A DNA stretch of 64,000 nucleotides from Bacteroidales bacterium (GTDB lineage Bacteria; Bacteroidota; Bacteroidia; Bacteroidales; UBA932). The notes under the pieces are model-generated. The model made no database searches. It had not been told where the DNA came from and saw only the letters and a program-made list of their open reading frames with translations. The stretch is taken from positions 1 to 64,000 of the forward strand of contig JAAYDZ010000016.1 in assembly GCA_012728975.1 (NCBI GenBank), in the 5' to 3' direction. Positions 1 to 10,097 of the stretch are shown here, piece by piece (the stretch's first letter is position 1; each line of letters starts with the position of its first letter). The translations under genes and the position numbers were made by a program.

Positions 1-111
1 CCATTGTCCCTTTTGAGGAGCAAACATACACTCGCAACCCTCCTCGGGTTGTGCCATTGCTGGCACAACCATAAGGATAGTCAATAGTAATATGCTTAAT
101 TTCTTTAACAT
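1..111 (-). CDS. 5' part of a secreted protein (truncated by window edge)
   Basis: Reverse-strand translation from ATG at 111: MLKKLSILLLTILMVVPAMAQPEEGCECMFAPQKGQW; clear signal peptide, continues off the left edge. Confidence 0.6.
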   Translation of the reverse strand, partial: MLKKLSILLLTILMVVPAMAQPEEGCECMFAPQKGQW

Positions 112-159
112 TGTTTCTGTTTTAAAATTAATCACTTAAGATTCAATCAGAGTGTTTAA

Positions 160-3100
160 TTATTTCAATAATTGGTCAATAATTGCCTGGTACTCAGCTT
201 CAGCTAATTCGAGTGCCTTCTGGAAGATAGCAAGTTTTTCCTCGGCTTTCGCTACTTTATCTCTCTGTAGCTTAACAGCCATCTCGATAGGATTGTAACC
301 TGCCTCGAACTGAGCGAGAAGCTTCTTCCAATAACCGAGTTCACCTGTACAATCTTCGAGATATTTCTCCCAAGCTTCCTTGTATTGCTTCTGATAAGCA
401 TTGTAGTTGGCAACTATTGCAGCGAAGTCAGCAGCAGCATTTGCGCCAAGGTCTTGAGTCATCTCTTCGATCTTGATCTTATACTCGTGAGCAACGTTAT
501 TAGGTTCAGTGTAAGTATATTTCTCCCAGTCGTAGGTATAGATCTTGGCAGCTGCGGTATATGCATTGTCAAGAACACCCTTGATGGTATTGAGGTGGTA
601 AATGGTGTGAGTGATGAAGTAAGCACGATCATCGAAGCCCTGGAGGGTTTCAGGATAATCTCCATGCCACTTCTGTGCAAGCTCAAGCTGTTTGCCACCG
701 AAATACTTGGTATTGTACTTCCAGTCTTTGATTATGTCAGCAACTTCGTAAGTACCAGGTCCGGGTGTGGGGATCTTAGGAACATCTGTTGTGAAGAAAA
801 CAGGATTACCGGCTGCGTCATATTTCTCAATGCCATAGAAGGCTTCCTTAAGAGCATTTACGCTAGCAACGTATGTTTTGTATTTTTCCAGCTTGGCAGG
901 ATATGCGTCATATGCCGCCTTATCTGCAGTCCACTGAGTTTTTGCTGCCTTATATGCAGCTTCATCTGCCGCTGTTCTGGCATCAGCAATATCATCCATC
1001 CAGCTGTCAATTTGAGCCTTAATTTTTGCAAGAGCCTCTATATTGTTATTACCACCCAATATGAAGGCAAGCTCAAATTCAGCTTTAAGTTTCTTGTAGT
1101 ACTCAGTGTTGTACGCAGGATTGCTGCCGAAGATGTTAGAATTGGTAAGAACGTCGCCGGCACCTCTGAAGTAAGTAGCGGGCTGAGCACCATCAGTCTC
1201 AAGGAATGAAAGAACTGCACCGAGTCTCTCGTTCCACCTGATTGCATGACCGGGAACGATAAAGATAATCAGTTCATCAGGAACAGTAAAGGTCTCATCT
1301 GCCCAGTTGATAGGTAACTCTGGAGTAGCATAAGCTTGATTCCAGAATGAAGCATAAATGGCCTCATATTCAGCTTCCTTTGCTACAACCTCAGCCTTAG
1401 CAGCAGTATGTGCATCCTCAGCATCTTTTACTGACTGGGGAATGAAGGGATCTCCCACACCATTCTCAAATGAGTAGGGCTGGGCGTCATTATAGACATA
1501 ACCATAGTAATTGAACTCTGTAAAGTTTACGCCATGGGCAGGGTCGTTAAATTCAGTATCCACAATGTCCCAGGTAGCGCAAAAGCCGGGAGTCCAGAGA
1601 GAGTTCAAAGTTCTAAGCAGAGCATCGAAAACTGCCGGAGCCCAACCAGCATTTTCTGCTGCTTCGAGAGGACGACGATTAATTTTTTCTACGCCAAGTC
1701 CTCCTTCTTCAGTTTGGTATCTGTCATATGAATAATCCGAGAATATTTTATGGTCAACCCAACCACCTGATCTTTGTGCATAACCATCCTTTGTAATATC
1801 TCTAAGATCAACATCGAACGGGCTAGAATCCGTTTTGGTTCTGGCGGTAAAATAGTTCGTAGGCTTATTAGCAGGAAGTTTTGCAACAGTATCCTCGAAG
1901 AAGTTCCATCTTGCGGTAGCAAAAGTCTTGATACCATTTATGAGGTTTATCGAGTCGTTCACGTTAACCGGATTGTCGGGAGTAGTTCCCAGACCATAGG
2001 TGAACGCGTAGTTTGCAATAAATCCTTCGGTAGGTGTGCCGTTTGCAAGAGCCTTTCCGGCATTAACGAGAGCCTGCGCTCTGGCCTTTGCATCAGCTTT
2101 TGCCTGCTGCAGAGCATTATAAGACAACACGCTGTCGGCAATTGCATCAACTAGGGGCTGATAGCCTTCCTTGCCTGCCACGAGAATGTTGCGGTGTGCC
2201 CAATAGATGGAGTCAGCGTCGTGAGCGGCTTTTTGAGCAGCTTTAAGAGCAAGCTCATCACCCTCAGTAAGAACGAGATATCTGTCGAGTACTGAATGGG
2301 CGCCATAAAGACCGATGTAACGGGAATTCTTAAGAGTTATGTCAGCAGTACCCTTCTTGTATGTGAATGTTCTGGGAGTCTCTACTCCTTCTTCACCGAA
2401 GAGGAAATTAACCATTTCCGGAGTAGCATTGGTCTCAATACCTGCTGTAAAGCCATCTGCCGGAGTACCGGTTCCCCAGAAGAAAGCGGTTGAAGAATCT
2501 ACTCCAACGGGAGCTGCAGTATGAGCATAAAGACCAATAAGGTCAGCAAACTTCTGGTAAACCTGAGATGAACCCCACTGTGCCGGAGTTACCTCAAACA
2601 CCTCAAGTGCCAATGAGTCAGTGTAGTCGCCCTCGCCGTCATAATCAGCTCTTACGGGCTCTGCACCAGGATCAGCGGGCTTAGGACCGGGATTAGCTAC
2701 CGGTGTAATAGCAGCAAGGTCATCCAAGTACTTCTGTTTAGCTGCCTTCCACTCTTCCTCATAACCGATGTTAGCCTCACACCAGGTGTTGATCATGTAG
2801 TTAACGGAGTCACGACGGAGTGCAGCCCTTGAATAGTTAATAGCATCGATAGAATCCTGAAGATTGTCTACCTCAGCCTTCCAATCCTCGAGGTCGAGCT
2901 TCTCGGGAACGGCCTCAAGAGCTGCCTGTGCTCTGTCAACCTCACCTGCAAAGAAGTCTACTTGTCCCTGGAAGTTAACTACCCAGTCGGTAGAGTCGTT
3001 GAGACGATACTCAAGCTCCCAAAGAGTTGCCTTAGCCTGCTCAACAACGTTAAGTTGTTCGTTATAGGCGTTGAAAGCTGCTTCGTAGCGGCCAAGAACG

Positions 3101-3561
3101 TCAGCAAAAACTGTACGCTCTCCTGCTGTAAATAGGTTCTGAACTGCAGCAATATCGCGGAGGGTTACTCTTAGGTTCTCCTGAGCCCATGCGAGTGCAG
3201 CTCTGGCATTAGCCATTCCGGTATCATGCTGAACCTGGAGAAGTTCTTTGAGCTTAGTAAGAGAGTCAACCTCATACTCTGTACGTGCGGCCTTGATCTG
3301 AACGTCATACTCGTGAATTCTGTTCTCGATCAGCTGCCACTCGGTTTGTGCGTCAACATAGGCAGCTCTAGCATTCACATAGGCAGCATTGGCTTTCTGT
3401 AACTCAGCGTCTGCCAAGCGTAGTTGTCCGAGTGCATCGAGATAGTCGGCTTTCGCAGAGCGAAGCTGCTGGATACCAACCGGCTCAACATACTCAAGAC
3501 ACGAAGTGAACAGAGTGCTTGCAGCAATCATGATCACTAATGAATAAATAATCTTTTTCAT
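160..3561 (-). CDS. Large coiled-coil, Ala-rich lipoprotein of unknown function (1133 aa)
   Basis: Lipobox-like MKKIIYSLVIMIAASTLFTSC; long Ala/Glu/Lys/Gln-rich helical N- and C-terminal regions; no recognised enzymatic motif. Confidence 0.8.
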   Translation of the reverse strand: MKKIIYSLVIMIAASTLFTSCLEYVEPVGIQQLRSAKADYLDALGQLRLADAELQKANAAYVNARAAYVDAQTEWQLIENRIHEYDVQIKAARTEYEVDSLTKLKELLQVQHDTGMANARAALAWAQENLRVTLRDIAAVQNLFTAGERTVFADVLGRYEAAFNAYNEQLNVVEQAKATLWELEYRLNDSTDWVVNFQGQVDFFAGEVDRAQAALEAVPEKLDLEDWKAEVDNLQDSIDAINYSRAALRRDSVNYMINTWCEANIGYEEEWKAAKQKYLDDLAAITPVANPGPKPADPGAEPVRADYDGEGDYTDSLALEVFEVTPAQWGSSQVYQKFADLIGLYAHTAAPVGVDSSTAFFWGTGTPADGFTAGIETNATPEMVNFLFGEEGVETPRTFTYKKGTADITLKNSRYIGLYGAHSVLDRYLVLTEGDELALKAAQKAAHDADSIYWAHRNILVAGKEGYQPLVDAIADSVLSYNALQQAKADAKARAQALVNAGKALANGTPTEGFIANYAFTYGLGTTPDNPVNVNDSINLINGIKTFATARWNFFEDTVAKLPANKPTNYFTARTKTDSSPFDVDLRDITKDGYAQRSGGWVDHKIFSDYSYDRYQTEEGGLGVEKINRRPLEAAENAGWAPAVFDALLRTLNSLWTPGFCATWDIVDTEFNDPAHGVNFTEFNYYGYVYNDAQPYSFENGVGDPFIPQSVKDAEDAHTAAKAEVVAKEAEYEAIYASFWNQAYATPELPINWADETFTVPDELIIFIVPGHAIRWNERLGAVLSFLETDGAQPATYFRGAGDVLTNSNIFGSNPAYNTEYYKKLKAEFELAFILGGNNNIEALAKIKAQIDSWMDDIADARTAADEAAYKAAKTQWTADKAAYDAYPAKLEKYKTYVASVNALKEAFYGIEKYDAAGNPVFFTTDVPKIPTPGPGTYEVADIIKDWKYNTKYFGGKQLELAQKWHGDYPETLQGFDDRAYFITHTIYHLNTIKGVLDNAYTAAAKIYTYDWEKYTYTEPNNVAHEYKIKIEEMTQDLGANAAADFAAIVANYNAYQKQYKEAWEKYLEDCTGELGYWKKLLAQFEAGYNPIEMAVKLQRDKVAKAEEKLAIFQKALELAEAEYQAIIDQLLK

Positions 3562-3718
3562 AAAAAAAAATTGTTAAGTGTTTGATATTTATTGGTTAAA
3601 CATAAATGAATTGCCGAAAAAACACAGTTTTTCCATAGTATTTAATGGCCAAATTTAGTTATATTTTTTTACTTTTCAAAAAAAATTGTTAATAATTATC
3701 AAAAAATGTTGAAAAAAT

Positions 3719-5782
3719 CTAGAAGAATCGGGCTCTGTTGTCCTTAATCTCGACAGTTTCGGACATTACCTGCTGCAACAACTGGGTCTGATAAGCCGAT
3801 TTGCGCGAGAGCGCTCTCTGCACATCACCCTCTGTATAGAAGGTACCTGTCTGACGGTCGACAACCTGGAATACATATACTCCGATGTCTCCTGCAACCG
3901 GTCCTGAGATGACACCCGGCTGAGCGGAAGCCACTGCGCCGATAAACTTGGGATCCAGTTGCTGGAGTGTAGTACCGAAGGTAATGCCACCCTGATGGCT
4001 CACGGTAGTGCCGAGAACCTCGGCCACCTGCTCCATAGTAGTGCAACCTTCAATCTGCTCACCGATGGTAGAAGCCATCTTTTCGATCTGCTTCTCTGCG
4101 GTGATGGTATAGATAATATCTTGCTGTATATCGCTCAGAGGAATTGTACCCTCTTTATAAACGGCGGTCACAGCAGCCACAAAATAGTATTTGTTATCAA
4201 CGGAAATCACATCCGATACCTCGCCTGACTTAGTCTTGCGATCAAATGCCCAGTGCACCACGCTGCGTGCGTTGTCCACAACGCCGATACGCTCTGTGGT
4301 CTGGAGCAGACCATTTACGGGGATGACGGGAAGTTGCTCCTCGCGCACAATCTGTGCAAACTTGTCATAGTCGCCATCAGATCTGTCTGCAAGGTCGGCA
4401 GCCTTGATCTGGAAATCACGGTAAGTCTCTTCGGATGGAATGATATTCTTGACAAAAGTGGCAAGCTGAGCCTTTTTCTGAGCCTTTGTGCGCTCTGCCA
4501 CATAGATTATAAAACATGCGTTGGCGGTATTATTCTTTATCTTAAATACCTTGCCGGTTGTGGGCTCGAAAGCTCTCTCAAACCCTTCCATACCGGTGTA
4601 TGAAAGGATATCCTGTGTGATCCAGCCCATCTCCGTGAACTCTTCGGAGGGCTCTCTCATCTTCAAGGCTCTTGCGAGCAACTCATCAGCCTCTGTTTCA
4701 CTCTCAAGAGGAAAGGCAGCATACAATACCCTTGCGGAATCGGCCATCATCTTAATATCGGCCAGGCGGGCTGCAGCAAGCTGGTTCTCTCCTGAACTGA
4801 TCTCGCTCACCGCGGGAGCATTCTTTCCAAAAGCAATTGCCTTGAAATAGGGCTCGGACTCGAGCTGCTCCTCAGTGTAATAGTAGGGATCCCACTTGCG
4901 GTCCGAGTTGAGAGCAATGAAGTTTTTGGGATTGTCCGCTACTGCAAACTCGGCATATAGCTCATTGAAAGCCTCTGTCTGTCTCTCGATATCCTCTTCC
5001 GAAGGCACAACCTCGTAGAGTACGTATTCTATATTGCGGGTAGCCGGACGGGTGAAAAGCTCCTTGCGTGCCTTATAGTACTCTTTTACCTCCTTGGTGG
5101 AAACGGTAATGGCAGTATCTCGTTCAATGCCCAGCGGGGAAAGGACGAAGTCAACCGAAGAGAGGACGTTGTTGTCAATCATCATACGCTGTTGCTCAAC
5201 CTTGTTGAGTACATTTGACGCATCAATCAATGAGGTATATTTATTATAGAGCCTTTCGGTATAAACTGAATTTTCTACAGAATGCCAATACATCTCATAC
5301 TGGCCGGAAGGATCAGTAGGTATCGCCTGTACAAAACTTGCAAGAGCTTCGCGGTTGAAGAGGCCGTTCGCATCCTGGAACATCTGCTGATTTGCCACCA
5401 CGGGGGAAATATTTGTGCCTTGCGTGAGGTCAAACATCTCTTCATCGCCAACGACTATGCCGGCATCTGCAATCATGGGCTGGAACAGGTGCTTGTCGAG
5501 AAGAGACTGCCACGCTGCATCGCGGATGGCTTTCTGTGCCTCCTCGCTGTTGGAGCTCTGTCCCATCATTTCAGTCAGTCGGGTGAAATAATCAACCTCC
5601 TGATAAAAGTCAATATATGAAATGGACTTACCGTCCAGTACGCCTACTTTATTGTCGGATGAAAATCTTTGTGCAGTCGAAGTCAGTGTTTGAGGATCGA
5701 TAATAAATGATAACAGCGCGACTGCGATGAGAACTGTTATAAGAATACCTAATTTGACGCGAATTTTTTCAAGAACCGCCAT
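3719..5782 (-). CDS. PpiD/SurA-like membrane-anchored peptidylprolyl isomerase
   Basis: N-terminal MAVLEKIRVKLGILITVLIAVALLSFIID anchor, SurA_N-like region (VGVLDGKSISYIDFYQEVDYF), C-terminal rotamase-like segments. Confidence 0.8.
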   Translation of the reverse strand: MAVLEKIRVKLGILITVLIAVALLSFIIDPQTLTSTAQRFSSDNKVGVLDGKSISYIDFYQEVDYFTRLTEMMGQSSNSEEAQKAIRDAAWQSLLDKHLFQPMIADAGIVVGDEEMFDLTQGTNISPVVANQQMFQDANGLFNREALASFVQAIPTDPSGQYEMYWHSVENSVYTERLYNKYTSLIDASNVLNKVEQQRMMIDNNVLSSVDFVLSPLGIERDTAITVSTKEVKEYYKARKELFTRPATRNIEYVLYEVVPSEEDIERQTEAFNELYAEFAVADNPKNFIALNSDRKWDPYYYTEEQLESEPYFKAIAFGKNAPAVSEISSGENQLAAARLADIKMMADSARVLYAAFPLESETEADELLARALKMREPSEEFTEMGWITQDILSYTGMEGFERAFEPTTGKVFKIKNNTANACFIIYVAERTKAQKKAQLATFVKNIIPSEETYRDFQIKAADLADRSDGDYDKFAQIVREEQLPVIPVNGLLQTTERIGVVDNARSVVHWAFDRKTKSGEVSDVISVDNKYYFVAAVTAVYKEGTIPLSDIQQDIIYTITAEKQIEKMASTIGEQIEGCTTMEQVAEVLGTTVSHQGGITFGTTLQQLDPKFIGAVASAQPGVISGPVAGDIGVYVFQVVDRQTGTFYTEGDVQRALSRKSAYQTQLLQQVMSETVEIKDNRARFF

Positions 5783-5886
5783 TTTGTTTGTTAAGTTTTA
5801 GTTTATTTTTAATCTACTTTTAGTACCATTTAGCAAAAACGGAGCACAAAAGTAAACAAAAATATATAATATAGATGCATAAAAGG

Positions 5887-6534
5887 TCAAAAACGTTGCA
5901 TGGGTGGCCCAACAAAATTTAGAGAATCGAGTAAAATTGTTGTGCTGTCTTCGGCAACTGCGTAAGAATCGAAGGGTTTTAGCAGGATTGCATTCCTGGC
6001 CATCTCATCGGATTCCATACCATAACCCTGCATCATTCCCTGTGGCGAGGAGAGCCGGACATAGCAGTTGGTATAGATCTTCTGTTCCCGGCGATCCCAG
6101 TAAACAGTGTCGCTCTCCATGCTCTCCTGCTTTATATAATTTGTAATTATTACATCTCCGTAAGCGAGCCATTGTTCCTTTCCTTCGGTGGTAATGTGCT
6201 TTGCCTCTTTAGAAGTAATGCGTGTCTCGAGCTCCCCGTCAGGCGTGAATGCGTTGACTGAGAATCCACCGGTATATAGATCGTAATTCACCTCAACCGA
6301 ATCTACAATATATGAGTATTTGCGCATCTCGGGCGCATGCATTCTCATCTCCACACCTCCATTGACAGTCTGTACCACTTCCATATTTTTTACCACCTGT
6401 ATAGGAGTTGCAGTCGGATCAATCGGATCTCCCGTCGGCTCTTTCTTACAAGATGAAAGCACAAAAAGCACTATAGCCATCAAGTATAAACCGATGGCTA
6501 TAGGTTTGTGTCTGTTGTGTGATGTAAGAATCAA
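5887..6534 (-). CDS. lptC: LptC-like LPS export lipoprotein
   Basis: Lipoprotein signal (LSSCKKE) and LptC-type pattern (ITSKEAKHITTEGKEQWLAYGDVIITNY...SDTVYWDRREQKIYTNCYVRL). Confidence 0.75.
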   Translation of the reverse strand: MILTSHNRHKPIAIGLYLMAIVLFVLSSCKKEPTGDPIDPTATPIQVVKNMEVVQTVNGGVEMRMHAPEMRKYSYIVDSVEVNYDLYTGGFSVNAFTPDGELETRITSKEAKHITTEGKEQWLAYGDVIITNYIKQESMESDTVYWDRREQKIYTNCYVRLSSPQGMMQGYGMESDEMARNAILLKPFDSYAVAEDSTTILLDSLNFVGPPMQRF

Positions 6535-6538
6535 GAGA

Positions 6539-7870
6539 CTATTTCTGTGTTCTTACAGTTGTGATTTCCGTCATACCTCCGCAGGATACGGTATATCTCT
6601 GGCCATCAGTAACGTCATACATAAAGGCATCGACCTGCATGGGGAAGTATCTGCGATATTGTGCAGCGAGCTCGTCTGCGTGCTCGGCAACTTCGGGATC
6701 TGCATTTTTCGCTTTTACCATGTAATCAACTGCAACCCAATATTTGGATCTTACGTCAACTTCACTGCCGGGGCAATCCTGTGATGCCCAGATGGTACCA
6801 ATGAGAAGGTAGGCCTTACCTGCAATGCTCTGGTCATATTCTATGGCCTTCTTTGCGGTAGCTACTGCAGTAGCGCCACGATTGAGCTTCTTGAAGTAGA
6901 AAGTAGCTAACTCCAGGTTGTATTCTGCTGCTGTCTTCTCATCATTGGGATCAAGGAGTGAAACAGCGGTCTCGAAAAACTGTGCCGCAAGTCTATCCTC
7001 GTCACGAGAGGCATAGAGTCTGTAAAGACCATACGCCGAGCTGGAAGAAGGATTGATCTCGTGAAGAGCAACTGCGCTCTTTAGGAAGAGGTCTGTGTTG
7101 ACGCAGTCTGCCCTTGTGAGCATTTTTACCATCGTAGTAAGAAGGTTGGCATCTGTAGGATTAGCCTCGAATCTGGGAGTATAGAGTTCAATAAGATTGT
7201 CGCAAGACGCAACTCCGCTCTCGGCAAAGATAGTTTCGATATCCTGTTTCACAGTACGAAACTCTTCTTTTTCAGGGTCCATGGTAATCATCTCCTCGAT
7301 ATGACAGATGTTATTCTCAAAACATGCCATCAGATCCTCAGCAGGCAGATTGCCGGCCTGGTAGAGAGCAACTCCTCCTTTCATCTGATTGATGAAGACT
7401 ATGGGGCTGCAGTCTGTGTGGATAGTATTGATGATCTCGGTCAGTAACTGGTACTGTTTAGCGGGATCATCGCCACAATAATTATAGTTGATAATATCTA
7501 TTGCCTTGTTGTCCATGCTCTTCACGCGGTAACTGGGATAGTATTCCGAGCGAAGGTCATGGAGCATTATCAAAGAATCGATGAGTTCTTGTCTGCGTGC
7601 CGGATTGTTGGCATTTTTGCGAATGTCAATACGGAGAAGATTCTGACCGTGCAAGAGCATGTTTTGACTGGCTGTCGGAGGACAGAGGGATATGGCCTTC
7701 CTCCAGTGTGGGGCAGCTTCGTCATAATTTCTCTGTTTGTAAAGTTCCGAATAGAATGAAAGATATTTTTTACATTCCACACTGTCTTTTCCATACTTTC
7801 CCTGGGAAAATGCAGGAAGAGAAAGAACCATTGCAAATAGGATAATTGCGATTTTCTTCATTGTTTCCAT
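6539..7870 (-). CDS. Secreted TPR-repeat protein
   Basis: Signal peptide plus helical repeat sequence (YKQRNYDEAAPHWRKAISLCPP); directly adjacent to lptC. Confidence 0.7.
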   Translation of the reverse strand: METMKKIAIILFAMVLSLPAFSQGKYGKDSVECKKYLSFYSELYKQRNYDEAAPHWRKAISLCPPTASQNMLLHGQNLLRIDIRKNANNPARRQELIDSLIMLHDLRSEYYPSYRVKSMDNKAIDIINYNYCGDDPAKQYQLLTEIINTIHTDCSPIVFINQMKGGVALYQAGNLPAEDLMACFENNICHIEEMITMDPEKEEFRTVKQDIETIFAESGVASCDNLIELYTPRFEANPTDANLLTTMVKMLTRADCVNTDLFLKSAVALHEINPSSSSAYGLYRLYASRDEDRLAAQFFETAVSLLDPNDEKTAAEYNLELATFYFKKLNRGATAVATAKKAIEYDQSIAGKAYLLIGTIWASQDCPGSEVDVRSKYWVAVDYMVKAKNADPEVAEHADELAAQYRRYFPMQVDAFMYDVTDGQRYTVSCGGMTEITTVRTQK

Positions 7871-7910
7871 TTTTTAAAATATCGGGTAAAGTTAATAAAA
7901 ATAATCTGAT

Positions 7911-9263
7911 CTATTGATATAAGGTTTTTACAAACCAGATATCGTGCAGGTCGAACGAAAGGGTAAAGAGAAAATATCTCTCCCTTATCAAATTGTCTGT
8001 AACCGAACCTCTCTGGCCTATATCTATGCCCAAAGTCACTGCATTGTAGTAGCGAAATACCGGAAACGAGACTCCGAGAGTAATGCCTCTCCTTGCAATG
8101 GAAGAGCCATTGAGAGTAAAATAATTTTGTTCGTAGTAGGCTCCTGCCCTGTAGGTGAGCGTCCTGAGATAGTATCTGATATCGTAACGGTTGGGAGTTA
8201 CCTCAAATCCCACCCTGAATGCCTGTGCTGTAGTCGGTTTAACATCCACTCCGGGGGTCTCCTCTAGGAAATGTTTTGTCCAGTTGGACCACGTGTAATC
8301 AAATCCCACCATCCATTTCTCGGTATTGCGTATTGTGAATCCCACTCCAAGTTCGGATGGTGTTGACATTGTCTCAAGGGGATTGTTGCGATGAAAAACA
8401 GTATCCTTACCACTTGTCGATACTCCATAAGCATAGCGTATATTCTCTCCTCTAAATGCTGTAGCCAGATCGTATGTTACTCCAATAGTGGCCGAAGTAT
8501 TGCCGGTCAAGGGCTGTTTGTACTGAAGTCCGAACTTTCCCGATATCGCACGTGTAACGAAAGTCCAGCCCGAATTGATCGATCTGAATGAGGTATTGGT
8601 GGTAAATGTAGCGCTGCTGTATCGGTCTATCGTACCAAAATAAAACTGCAGGTCCGCACCCACACTAAGCCTATCCCAAAAAGTAGCTCCCGCTCCTATG
8701 AATGTCTGATATATGCTGCCTTGACCTATCTTGGAGTACTTTATATCTCCTGCTTCGGCAATTATATCGTCATTGCTTTCGGTTGTAACAAACTTATATC
8801 CCACATTACTATAAGGCACTATGCCGACCTTGAATGCCGAACTCTTCCAAATTGGAAACGATGCAATGATGTGGTGCATATTGAAGGTGTTGTTTACACT
8901 CTTGAGCAGGTCGGAACCTGTTCCTCCAATTGCTGTGGCCGGATTGGCAGCATAATAGATATTGCCCTGCTCTATACCGAAATCGAGCATAAAGGATTGT
9001 GCCTGGCGCTCTGTCACTGCCGCCGGATTGAGGTAATTGATATAGCGATAATTGCGGTCGCCGATGCCAATACCTCCCATTGATAGGTTGTATGAAATGC
9101 CCGGTCTTGCCAGAGACCCCACGCCGAACATCGAATAGGGAGTGAAACTTCCATCAGCCGCCACTTTCTGTGCAGAAGAGGGAAGAGCTATAAACAGTAC
9201 CAGTATCGCAGGCAGTGCGGCTGCGATTCTTCTAAATTTAAGTATGGTACTATTGTTCGGCAT
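7911..9263 (-). CDS. Putative outer-membrane beta-barrel protein
   Basis: Signal peptide; alternating amphipathic strands; FTPYSMFGVGSLARPGISYNLSMGGIGIG start and aromatic C-terminal end typical of Bacteroidota OM proteins. Confidence 0.65.
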   Translation of the reverse strand: MPNNSTILKFRRIAAALPAILVLFIALPSSAQKVAADGSFTPYSMFGVGSLARPGISYNLSMGGIGIGDRNYRYINYLNPAAVTERQAQSFMLDFGIEQGNIYYAANPATAIGGTGSDLLKSVNNTFNMHHIIASFPIWKSSAFKVGIVPYSNVGYKFVTTESNDDIIAEAGDIKYSKIGQGSIYQTFIGAGATFWDRLSVGADLQFYFGTIDRYSSATFTTNTSFRSINSGWTFVTRAISGKFGLQYKQPLTGNTSATIGVTYDLATAFRGENIRYAYGVSTSGKDTVFHRNNPLETMSTPSELGVGFTIRNTEKWMVGFDYTWSNWTKHFLEETPGVDVKPTTAQAFRVGFEVTPNRYDIRYYLRTLTYRAGAYYEQNYFTLNGSSIARRGITLGVSFPVFRYYNAVTLGIDIGQRGSVTDNLIRERYFLFTLSFDLHDIWFVKTLYQ

Positions 9264-10065
9264 AAAATTGTGCTATCTGTGAGAGCCCCATCAAAACAAG
9301 ATTGTAAACGACAAATATGGAACTTTTAAGCTTTTCGGCAAAATAAATCGCATCCCCGCCGGTAAAAATCACTGTTCGTTCAGGATACTCTCTCTGATAT
9401 CCTTCTATTTCAAACATTGTGCCGAGAATGTTTCCTGCAGCCATCGCAGTGTCCAAATCAAAGCCGATTGGGCTGATTTTCTCATCCTTATGGGACTCCA
9501 TGAACTCTCTGGGATTAAGTAACGGAATACGTTCCGTAAAATGACTCAAAGCCCGATATCTGGTATTCAGTCCCAGGGAAATTGCACCTCCTGCATAGCA
9601 CGCAGGGGTCTCCTCTTTGTGGCAATTAATAAATTCTACCGTAATGGCTGTACCAAAATCAAACACCATAAGGTCATTTTCCGGAAAGAGATTATTGGCG
9701 GCCAAAATAGCCGCTATGCGATCTGCACCCATACCTTCAGGCATATTGGCAAGCACTTCAAACTGAGCAAGTCCTGTCTCTATCAGACGTTCGCACTCAG
9801 CCACATCGAGCACCACCAAACGGTCGCAGTACTCATTGCGCAACATCGCCTCCAGATCGGGATCATCAGCGCGAACATTGCTTAAAACAGCTACTTGTAC
9901 CTTTTGGCCCGGATATTCGGATTCGAAGGTATCGCGGATAAACTGCCGGATATCTTCTCCCGCGTAGCGGAAGATTTTTCCTATCCTCTCGTTATCGGCA
10001 AAAGCTGCCTTGCATGCCGTATTGCCTATATCAATAAGTAAATACATTCTATCTATATATGACAT
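9250..10065 (-). CDS. coaX: Type III pantothenate kinase
   Basis: LLIDIGNTACKAAF N-terminus, GMGADRIAAILAA and MVFDFGTAITVEFI motifs of the CoaX family. Confidence 0.9.
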   Translation of the reverse strand: MSYIDRMYLLIDIGNTACKAAFADNERIGKIFRYAGEDIRQFIRDTFESEYPGQKVQVAVLSNVRADDPDLEAMLRNEYCDRLVVLDVAECERLIETGLAQFEVLANMPEGMGADRIAAILAANNLFPENDLMVFDFGTAITVEFINCHKEETPACYAGGAISLGLNTRYRALSHFTERIPLLNPREFMESHKDEKISPIGFDLDTAMAAGNILGTMFEIEGYQREYPERTVIFTGGDAIYFAEKLKSSIFVVYNLVLMGLSQIAQFYAEQ

Positions 10066-10097
10066 TTAGGGTTGCAAAGGTAAGAAGTTTTTATGAT

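Noticed and set aside
385-1209. 274-aa plus-strand ORF opposite the 1133-aa lipoprotein
   Set aside because: Antisense to a well-supported long ORF; Cys/Ile/Ser-rich translation with no signal or family pattern, typical of a codon-bias shadow ORF.
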